A stretch of DNA of 5,125 nucleotides. Origin: Actinomycetota bacterium (GTDB lineage: Bacteria > Actinomycetota > Thermoleophilia > Gaiellales > Gaiellaceae). Shown here one piece after another: positions 1 to 4,939 of this stretch (positions within the stretch are counted from its first letter, which is position 1; every line of letters begins with the position of its first letter). The translations under genes were made by a program, and so were the position numbers. The notes below the pieces were generated by a model. The model was given only the letters and a program-made list of their open reading frames with translations, was not told the DNA's origin and did not search any database. The DNA lies in NCBI GenBank assembly GCA_016870235.1, contig VGCB01000247.1, positions 1 to 5,125 on the forward strand, read 5' to 3'.

Positions 1-520
1 ATCCAGGGCCTTCTGTCGCCATCCCCCCCGTCGTCGCGGGACGGTTCGGGAATTCCGGGAACCGGCCCTTGTGCGTCGTGCACGCCCAGACACCGCCGCT
101 CTCCTCGATCGTGACCTTCCCCGGCTCGACCTCCGCCAGGATCTCCGCGATTCTTTCCACTCCGCGCCTCGTGCCGCGCCCCTGGTGGAGATGCACGGCC
201 TCGGCGACGAGCTTGCGTCTGAGCTCCGACTCCCACTTCTCGTTGAGCTCGAGCCCGACCCAGCCTGCGATCCAGTCGAGGAAGTCCTCGGGCGCGTACT
301 TCGGGTCGAAGTAGGCCGGCAGGTTGTCGAGCGTATGAAACACGGGCGAGAGCACGGCATCGAGGGCGGTGGTGAACCGCTGCAGGAAGCTCTCCTCCCG
401 ATCGCCGACGCGGTAGGCCGCGGGCAGGTCCGGCTCGCGGTAGAGCCCCGGCAAGGCCTCCCAGAGCGGTGCCGGAGATGCGAGCTCGCCGTCGGTGAAA
501 GGTCTCGAGGCGGCTGCCAT
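1..520 (-). CDS. Contractile-tail protein, P2 gpI-like (TIGR02242-type), 3' end outside window
   Basis: The reverse strand from 520 reads open to the window edge, about 173 residues, and the C-terminus lies beyond position 1. The N-terminal part has the family pattern: LPGLYREPD, then a segment ending FHTLDNLPAYFDPKYAPEDF, then LDWIAGWVGLELNEKW, then RGTRRGVERIAEILAEVEPG. This is the layout I know from the TIGR02242 phage tail domain related to P2 protein I, a baseplate or tail-tip component of contractile tails and extracellular injection systems. Two ATGs lie in tandem (523 and 520). I chose 520 because the GGAGG core then sits 5 bases upstream rather than 2. The stop of the upstream baseplate gene overlaps these codons, so the two are translationally coupled. 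The antisense strand also has long open frames, but they have no family resemblance. Family assignment is strong; exact role (phage, tailocin or eCIS) cannot be decided here. Confidence 0.85.
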   Translation of the reverse strand, partial: MAAASRPFTDGELASPAPLWEALPGLYREPDLPAAYRVGDREESFLQRFTTALDAVLSPVFHTLDNLPAYFDPKYAPEDFLDWIAGWVGLELNEKWESELRRKLVAEAVHLHQGRGTRRGVERIAEILAEVEPGKVTIEESGGVWACTTHKGRFPEFPNRPATTGGMATEGPG

Positions 521-523
521 CAT

Positions 524-530
524 CTCCTCC
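524..530 (-). promoter_or_regulatory. Ribosome binding site of the gpI-like tail gene
   Basis: The reverse strand reads GGAGGAG directly before the tandem ATGATG. The GGAGG core is 2 bases from the first ATG and 5 from the second, which favours the second start. It lies inside the last codons of the baseplate gene. Confidence 0.6.
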
Positions 531-1370
531 CCACCTGAACGTAGTGCCGGTAGGAGAAGACCGTCGCGTACTGTGACACCTCGACTCTGTCGAGGCCCTT
601 TGCCTCTTCCCCAGGCTTCCCTCCGGAGCGGTCACCGGCACCGGGTCGGCCATGAACAGTCGGCAGTCCTCGACCTCATCAACGCCGCGTACCGACTGCA
701 GGAATGCATGCGCATCCGCCTTGAGGACGTCTCTGCCGAACTCCCACCCCTTCCCGTCCCGACCGCCCGAGATCGGGCTGAACGCCCTGTAGAGCTCGTC
801 GAGGGCACGCTGTGCGACGTCCTTGGTATCGAACTCGGGCAGCGCCACCAGCTTCGCCACGATCGTGATGCCTTGGTACGTCGGCGGTCGGACGAGAACA
901 CGGGCTCCGATCACCCGCCGCTCGTCGAGTCGCGTCTTGATCCTGTCGACCAACTCCTTCCGCGGCGCCAGCTGCTCGAAGCGGATCCTTCCCCGGTCGC
1001 TCTCGACCTTCGGGACGACGAGCACGTGGGCTTCGCCCGCTCGGGCCTCGTCTTCCTCCGTCGCAGGGATGCATGTGACGCGGGCGAGCTCGGGAGCCAC
1101 CTCGCGGGCGAGCTGCTCGTAGTCCTCAGGGGTCACTGCGCGGTCTCGGGTGCGCAATGTGATCGGCCCGCGAACCTTCGCGTCCGCGATGTCCTCGCTG
1201 TCGGCGCCGCCCGAGGCACCCCTCCGGTTCTCGACCGATGCGACGCTCGCGATCGGCGAGCGCATCACCCTGAGGATCCCGTCGGAGACGTTCCCTCGTT
1301 CACCGCCACCGGCCAGGTACTTGCGCAGCCGTAGCTCGGCGCCTTTCGGCGGGACGAGGCCATACTGGCG

Positions 1371-1374
1371 GATC
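1371..1374. other. GATC join between baseplate and kinase fragments
   Basis: To the left, reverse-strand homology to the baseplate protein begins at the codons for T-I-R-Q-Y-G, whose ACG ATC contains this GATC. To the right, forward-strand kinase sequence begins (D-R-R-A-V-P-G and onward). Both genes are cut off at the same point, head to head, and neither has a start codon. This is one of five such joins in the window at GATC. Confidence 0.6.
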
Positions 1375-2108
1375 GTCGGGCGGTTCCCGGGAGAGAGCCC
1401 GGGCTCTCGGAGCGCGATATCTCGAGGCGAACCCGGCTCGAGCGCGCCGAACGCGAGTTCGTCACGAACGCCGCCCACGAGCTCCGTACCCCCGTCGCCG
1501 CAATCGCCGCCGCCGCGGAGGTGCTCGAAAGCGGCGCCAAGGACGAGCCCGACGCACGAGACGCGTTCATCGCCGACATCCACCACCAGGCAACCCGCCT
1601 GACCAAGCTCACCCAAGCGCTCCTGACGCTGGCCAGGGCACAGCACGACGACCAGCCGCTCGCGCTCGAGCCGATCGTCATCCGACCGCTCCTCGAGCAG
1701 ATAGCAGCCGACCTCGACGTTTCCGCCACGGTCACGGTCGGCGTCGACTGCGCTGTCGACCTCGCCGTTCTCGGCGAACGCACGCTGTTCGACGCCGCAC
1801 TCTTCAACGTCGCCGCCAACGCCGCCCGGCACACACCGCACGGCACGATCGGAATCAGCGCCAGGCCCGACGGTCCACGAGCCGTGACCGTCGAGATCGC
1901 CGACACCGGCTCTGGGATGGGCGCCGAGGAGCAAGCGCGCGCCTTCGACCGCTTCTACCGATCCGGGAGGCCCAGCACGGCGGGCGGGTTCGGACTCGGG
2001 CTCGCCATCGTCCGTGCGGCGGTCGAAGCGCTCGGCGGCTCCGTCGATCTCGCCTCCGAGCCCTCGATCGGAACGACCGTCCGCATGAGCTTCCCCGCCG
2101 CCCGATGA
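1371..2108 (+). CDS. Sensor histidine kinase, C-terminal fragment (HisKA and HATPase_c)
   Basis: About 245 residues are readable from the join. The phosphoacceptor H-box is [16 protein letters not shown] with the histidine at fragment residue 36 (codon 1476-1478). The ATPase domain has an N-box ([16 protein letters not shown], catalytic Asn codon 1818), a G1 box (DTGSGMG, from 1902), an F-box region (AFDRFYRSG) and a G2 box ([10 protein letters not shown], from 1983), and ends normally at TGA 2106-2108. The membrane sensor, HAMP and start codon of a typical kinase are missing, because the reading frame runs back across the join to a stop at 1332-1334 with no credible start. The first usable start, GTG at 1521, would exclude the phosphorylated histidine, so a product from it could not act as a normal kinase. 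The gene overlaps the downstream response regulator by four bases, so the pair is translationally coupled, and kinase-first order is the less common arrangement. In the intact gene it would autophosphorylate and pass phosphate to that regulator. The signal is unknown. Confidence 0.9.
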   Translation, partial: DRRAVPGREPGLSERDISRRTRLERAEREFVTNAAHELRTPVAAIAAAAEVLESGAKDEPDARDAFIADIHHQATRLTKLTQALLTLARAQHDDQPLALEPIVIRPLLEQIAADLDVSATVTVGVDCAVDLAVLGERTLFDAALFNVAANAARHTPHGTIGISARPDGPRAVTVEIADTGSGMGAEEQARAFDRFYRSGRPSTAGGFGLGLAIVRAAVEALGGSVDLASEPSIGTTVRMSFPAAR

Positions 2109-2788
2109 AAGGGCGGATCCTCGTCATCGAAGACGAGCCAGCGATCCGCCGGCCGATCGTCTACGCGCTCCAGCGAGAAGGGTTCGAGGTCAGCGAAGCC
2201 CCCGACGGCGAAACCGCACTCGGGCTCGAAACGACCTTCGACCTCGTCGTCCTCGACCTTATGCTCCCGGGCATGTCCGGCTTCGACGTGCTCGACGCCC
2301 TCCGCCGCTCCGGACCCGCCCGCGTCCTCATCCTCACCGCCCGCGACTCCGAGATCGACCGCGTCGTCGGTCTCGAGTGCGGCGCCGACGACTACATCGT
2401 GAAGCCCTTCTCGGTCGCCGAGCTCGTCAGCCGCGTCCGGGCCCAACTACGCCGCCGCGACCTCGACCGCGACAGCCCGGGACAGATCATCACCGCCGCC
2501 GGAATCACGCTCGACCTCTCCAAACAGACCGCATCCGTCGACGGAACGCCCGTCAACCTCACGCCATCCGAGTTCAAGCTCCTCACCCTCCTCTCAGACG
2601 CCCCGGGCACCGTCCGGACCCGCCACGAGATCATGCGGCACCTCTGGCAGAGCGACCACCTCGGCAACGAGCGAACTAGCGAAACGCACATCGCGAACGT
2701 CCGCAAGAAGCTCGACCGTGCGGCCGGGGCCGGCCACCGGATCGTCACCGTCCGCGGCAGCGGATACCGGCTCGCAACCGACACCTGA
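2105..2788 (+). CDS. OmpR/PhoB-family response regulator, intact
   Basis: The 227-residue product has a receiver domain (about 4-115) and an OmpR-type winged-helix DNA-binding domain (about 128-225). Visible receiver residues are the acidic pocket E9-D10, phosphoacceptor D51 in [13 protein letters not shown], switch T78 in LILTARDS, and K100 in DDYIVKPFS. The effector domain has [12 protein letters not shown], then [12 protein letters not shown], then [17 protein letters not shown] (recognition helix) and the C-terminal hairpin [13 protein letters not shown]. Length is typical of the family. The ATG overlaps the kinase stop as ATGA and there is no good ribosome binding site, so translation probably depends on the kinase reading through. 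It should act in the cytoplasm as a transcription factor activated by the cognate kinase. Its targets cannot be inferred, and the usual neighbours are obscured by the join at 1371. It converges on the usp gene with 61 bases between the stops. Confidence 0.96.
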   Translation: MKGRILVIEDEPAIRRPIVYALQREGFEVSEAPDGETALGLETTFDLVVLDLMLPGMSGFDVLDALRRSGPARVLILTARDSEIDRVVGLECGADDYIVKPFSVAELVSRVRAQLRRRDLDRDSPGQIITAAGITLDLSKQTASVDGTPVNLTPSEFKLLTLLSDAPGTVRTRHEIMRHLWQSDHLGNERTSETHIANVRKKLDRAAGAGHRIVTVRGSGYRLATDT

Positions 2789-2849
2789 GCCCGTCCACCG
2801 AGCGATAGCGGGCAAGACCAGCCGCTCCGCCGCCGATCGCGCCGGCCCC

Positions 2850-3665
2850 TCAGATTCCCGGTTGCTCGGCACCCAGCGGCATGTCACTACCCGGGTGGAC
2901 GACGAGGACGGACGAGTGCGCGCGATGCGCGACCCGTTCGCTAACGCTGCCAAGCGACCGCACCCCATGCAGGCCACGCGAGCCGACAACGACGAGATCC
3001 ACCAGTCTGGATCGGTCGCAGAGCGCGTCCACAGGTGGCCGCGGGTCCCACTCGGTCACACGGTCGTCCCAGGTGCCTTCCTCGCTGATCGTCTTGCCAC
3101 CCTTCGCTGCGACCACGGTCAGCTCCGACCCAAGGCGGCCGCGAAGCTCGTCCGCGACCGTGAGCGCCACCTGCGACCACGCCGATCCGTCCATGCCCAC
3201 GACCACTCGGTCGGGACGCCACCGCTGTCCCCACTGGGGTCGAGCAAGCAGCACCGAGTAGGTCGCGTCGTGCAGCAGCATGCTCGCGGTCTCGCCGAGC
3301 AGCGCGCCGACGAACCGGCTGCGCCGTCTGCCCCCAAGCGCGAGCAGCGTCGGCGCAAACGCTTCGATCTCGTGCCGAAGCACGGTCTGGGCTGTCCCGC
3401 GGACGAGCCGCGCGGACGCGTTCGCTCGATCGGCGAGGATCTCCGCCACCTTCTCCCGCGCCTGCTCAGCGTCACGCTCAAGCATCTCGGCAAACCGCTT
3501 CGAGTCCCACCCCGTCTGCACGACCCCGGTCAGATCGAGCGCCGTCACCGTCTGCACGACGCTGGCAGACGGTGCCAGCGCGAGCGCCTGCTGCAGCGCC
3601 TCGAAACCGTAGTCGGTGCCGTCCACCCCGACCAGCACCCGATCGAAGATCTCCTGCGCACTCAC
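2850..3665 (-). CDS. Universal stress protein, tandem UspA domains
   Basis: The 271-residue product has two UspA folds. Domain 1 (about 7-142) opens with RVLVGVDGTDYG, with the nucleotide-contacting Asp at 15, and closes with TYSVLLARP. Domain 2 (about 152-256) opens with RVVVGMDGSAWS (Asp 159) and carries VVVGSRGLHGVRSLGSVSER at 226-245, then SSVLVVHP. The ATP-loop motif of domain 2 (G-x2-G, a spacer, then G-S) is recognisable, with a spacer of 7 rather than the textbook 9. In domain 1 the equivalent GGRRRSRFVGALLGETA keeps the later glycines but lacks the G-x2-G pair, so domain 2 is the better candidate for ATP binding. Start is GTG at 3665, chosen because GGAGGAGG lies 5 bases upstream and the first beta strand begins directly afterwards. 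Tandem Usp proteins of this size are common in actinomycetes and are linked to stress and dormancy, but their molecular role is generally unresolved. No operon partner is evident. Confidence 0.96.
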   Translation of the reverse strand: MSAQEIFDRVLVGVDGTDYGFEALQQALALAPSASVVQTVTALDLTGVVQTGWDSKRFAEMLERDAEQAREKVAEILADRANASARLVRGTAQTVLRHEIEAFAPTLLALGGRRRSRFVGALLGETASMLLHDATYSVLLARPQWGQRWRPDRVVVGMDGSAWSQVALTVADELRGRLGSELTVVAAKGGKTISEEGTWDDRVTEWDPRPPVDALCDRSRLVDLVVVGSRGLHGVRSLGSVSERVAHRAHSSVLVVHPGSDMPLGAEQPGI

Positions 3666-3950
3666 GTCGACCTCCTCCGCGAATCACCGACGGTCGCCGG
3701 TACACCGAACGTCCCCGAAGGTCTCTCCCACCCGTCACCGGCAGGCGCCCCGGGCAATCAGCCGAGATGACGAAGCGCCTGAGTCGGGGTACTCCCCTTC
3801 ACCCACACCGTACCCGACTCGACCGTCCCACCGCGGGCACGCACCCCGATCCACCGTCGGTACAAACCCACACGGTCGCCCGCCGTCGTGCTCCTCTGCT
3901 GGTCGCGATGCGGCTCGCGGATACGACCGGGCTCGCCCAGCCACCAGGCC
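3666..3950. other. Unassigned stretch upstream of the usp gene
   Basis: No recognised gene. The proximal part, 3666-3757, should hold the usp promoter. Two weak coding readings compete for the rest. On the reverse strand a frame ending at TGA 3760-3758 has mostly G/C third positions and reads LYRRWIGVRARGGTVESGTV, then WVKGSTPTQALRHLG. It could be the C-terminus of an unrecognised gene 92 bases upstream of usp in the same direction. On the forward strand a frame from GATC 3848 reads APLLVAMRLADTTGLAQ and then PAGHNQ, which faintly recalls the helicase segment that should precede the relaxase piece, but it would need several small indels to connect. I cannot choose between them. Confidence 0.4.
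3671..3678 (-). promoter_or_regulatory. Ribosome binding site of the universal stress gene
   Basis: The reverse strand carries GGAGGAGG 5 bases before the GTG at 3665. The strong match and good spacing decide the start codon. I see no convincing promoter in the 90 bases upstream. Confidence 0.7.
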
Positions 3951-4231
3951 CGGCAGGACACAACCAGCGTCGGAGAGGAGGCGCTCGGCCTCTTCGCCGC
4001 CATCGTCGACCGGTACGGCGCGGTCGAGCTGACCGAGAACCGCCGCCAACACGACCCGCTCGAACGCCATGTCCTGCAACGCCTGCGCGACGGCGGCGGC
4101 CGCGAGTACCTCGCCCACGCGCAGCGAACCGAGCGTCTCGTCGAGGCAGACGATCCGATGGCAACGCTGCTCAGTTGCTCGCCGACTGGTGGCAGCACGC
4201 CAAGATCAACCCCGCCGACAACGTCATGATC
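3950..4231 (+). pseudogene. MobF/TraA-type relaxase-helicase fragment, frameshifted
   Basis: The piece reads SVGEEALGLFAAIVDRYG, then AVELTENRRQHDPLERHVLQ, then RLRDGGGREYLAHAQRTERL and VEADDPMA. A shift of one base near 4160 is then needed to continue as AAQLLADWWQHAKINPADNV and MIA. This is the RecD-like helicase domain of MobF conjugative relaxases: the LFAA...ELTENRRQ stretch follows motif III, and ADWW...VMIA leads to the usual LRRADV. The intact protein nicks and unwinds plasmid or ICE DNA for transfer; here neither the relaxase domain nor the Walker A region is present. The shift looks like one missing base (ATG GC_ AAC GCT). The left limit is uncertain by tens of bases, and the right limit is the GATC at 4228-4231, where the forward frame turns into unrelated residues. 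Certain as a remnant, not functional as written. Confidence 0.75.
4228..4231. other. GATC join between two opposed relaxase pieces
   Basis: Forward relaxase homology ends at V-M-I-A (ATG ATC GC) and reverse-strand homology to a later part of the same domain ends here too. Family members continue V-M-I-A-L-R-R; here the next residues are G-W-C-G-R and a stop. Confidence 0.55.
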
Positions 4232-4303
4232 GCTGGGTGGTGTGGCCGGTGAGCGCGTAGGCGTGACGCACATGGCCGGCGTCGACGTAGGCGGCGGGCA
4301 GCG

Positions 4304-4311
4304 TGATCGGC
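4304..4311 (+). repeat. 8-bp inverted repeat flanking the nucleotidyltransferase, left copy
   Basis: TGATCGGC here is matched by its reverse complement GCCGATCA at 4785-4792. The two copies bracket the nucleotidyltransferase piece almost exactly at its homology limits, and both lie across a GATC join. Confidence 0.6.
4305..4308. other. GATC join between inverted relaxase piece and nucleotidyltransferase
   Basis: The reverse-strand relaxase codons for I-T-L-P start in this GATC, and the forward nucleotidyltransferase frame runs from it as D-R-L-A-L-M-A-R-R-R. The homologies change strand at this point. Confidence 0.5.
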
Positions 4312-4791
4312 TCGCGCTGATGGCACGACGGCGGGCTGCCGCACCGGTGTTTGATCCGCGGGCGCTGATCGCGACCCTGGAACGGCATCGCGTCGACTAC
4401 GTCGTGATCGGCGCCCTCGCCCGTGTTCTGCATGGCAGCGCGGAGACGACCGACGAGCTCGACATCTCCCCGTCGACGAAGGAGCGGAATCTGCAGCGGC
4501 TCGAGAAGGCGCTTGCCGAGCTCGCCCCCGACACCGGCGTTGATGCCGACCGGCTCTCCGCTCCTTCAGAGCCTGTGCTTCGGGTCGAGACCGTTCATGG
4601 GAAGCTCGCGATCGTGCCCGAGCCGGCCGGCACCCGTGGTTACGACGACTCAAACGCACCGCCGGGTGCGAGCACCTCGGCCAAGGGGTTGCGCCCGCAG
4701 GTCGCCTCGACCGCGGATCTCGGCAGGATGTTGAACACGTTGCGCCGCGACGGCGATCTCGAGAACCTCCGCGCCCTGCGCCGCGCCGATC
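4305..4791 (+). CDS. Nucleotidyltransferase-fold protein, partner of an XRE regulator, truncated
   Basis: From ATG 4320 the frame gives about 156 residues before homology ends at the GATC 4788-4791; the frame then runs on to a stop just past 4943 through antisense HTH sequence. The N-terminal half resembles the AbiEii/MNT-like nucleotidyltransferase fold: PVFDPRALIATLERHRVDYV, then VIGALARVLHGS (residues 29-40), then TTDELDISPS (43-52). A later strand pair KLAIVPEPAGTRGYDD (95-110) and a C-terminal VASTADLGRMLNTLRRDGDL helix complete the pattern. The usual acidic pair D-x-D appears as E46-L-D48, so the first metal ligand is Glu. No ribosome binding site precedes ATG 4320. In relatives I remember, this domain follows an XRE domain in the same protein or operon, so the ATG may be an internal methionine. 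Such pairs resemble toxin-antitoxin or abortive-infection modules, but activity here is untested and the Glu makes it doubtful. Frame is uninterrupted. Confidence 0.65.
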
Positions 4792-4792
4792 A
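4785..4792 (-). repeat. 8-bp inverted repeat flanking the nucleotidyltransferase, right copy
   Basis: GCCGATCA is the reverse complement of the copy at 4304-4311 and contains the GATC at 4788-4791, where forward nucleotidyltransferase homology ends and reverse HTH homology ends. Eight bases is short, and half of them are the GATC. Confidence 0.6.
4788..4791. other. GATC join between nucleotidyltransferase and HTH pieces
   Basis: Forward homology ends at N-L-R-A-L-R-R-A-D and reverse homology ends at A-C-G-F-D, the two Asp codons sharing this GATC on opposite strands. Confidence 0.55.
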
Positions 4793-4939
4793 AACCCGCA
4801 CGCCTGCACCAGCTCGACCAACGTGTCCACCGACGGCGCCACCAACCCCTGCTCCCAACGGGCGACGACGGTGCGGTCGCGACCGGACTTCTCCGCCAAC
4901 TCCGCCTGCGTCAACCCCGCCCGCAACCGCGCCTCACGA

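Larger units (their letters stand above)
520..1374 (-). pseudogene. Putative baseplate assembly protein, gpJ-like (TIGR02243-type), N-terminus missing, frameshifted
   Basis: Reading the reverse strand in the frame whose codons end on multiples of three gives a continuous product from 1379 to about 640. It includes [20 protein letters not shown], the GGGERGNV segment, TRDRAVTPEDYEQLAREVAP, RPPTYQGITIVAKLVALPEF, and DELYRAFSPISGGRDGKGWE followed by EFGRDVLKADAHAFLQSVRG. These are signatures of the C-terminal half of the gpJ-like baseplate protein family, which builds the wedge between tail tube and sheath. Near 640 the frame must shift by one base (one base missing) to continue as AGDRSGGKPGEEAKGLDRVE and end YRHYVQVGRR at the TGA at 522-520. 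No start codon is present: homology stops at the GATC at 1371-1374, where a kinase fragment on the other strand begins. The N-terminal half of the usual protein is absent. The stop overlaps the next tail gene, a normal neighbour. Family call strong; whether the breakage is biological or technical is unknown. Confidence 0.85.
4228..4308 (-). pseudogene. Inverted relaxase-helicase fragment (motif V/VI region)
   Basis: On the reverse strand about 27 codons read EPITLPAAYVDAGHVRHAYA followed by LTGHTTQ. This matches the conserved LPAxYLDAGHVxHAYALTxHxxQG segment near the C-terminal end of the RecD-like helicase in MobF relaxases. In an intact gene it would lie several tens of residues after the V-M-I-A where the forward piece stops. 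Here it is inverted relative to that piece, with the intervening residues missing. The piece is bounded by GATC at both ends and has none inside. It carries no start and meets a stop just past the join, so it cannot be a functional gene. Confidence 0.7.

Noticed and set aside
495..1334. Long forward open frame of 279 codons
   Set aside because: It is the exact antisense of the baseplate frame, rich in Arg/Asp as antisense GC-rich frames are, with no recognisable domain; the reverse strand has clear family motifs.
2800..2827. Small hairpin AGCGG...CCGCT between the convergent regulator and usp genes
   Set aside because: Only five base pairs with a ten-base loop and no T-tract; not distinguishable from chance in GC-rich sequence.
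3690..3730. GGGAC half-site resembling a DosR-type box upstream of usp
   Set aside because: Only one half of the palindrome matches and the other half does not; insufficient to call an operator.
2718..3770. Forward open frame of 350 codons across the usp gene
   Set aside because: It is antisense to a well-supported UspA protein with a strong ribosome binding site and shows only low-complexity Arg/His/Pro sequence.
4171..4926. Reverse open frame of 251 codons starting with the HTH domain
   Set aside because: Only the first 45 or so residues match an HTH; after the GATC at 4788 the rest is antisense of the nucleotidyltransferase and relaxase pieces, so it is not one natural protein.
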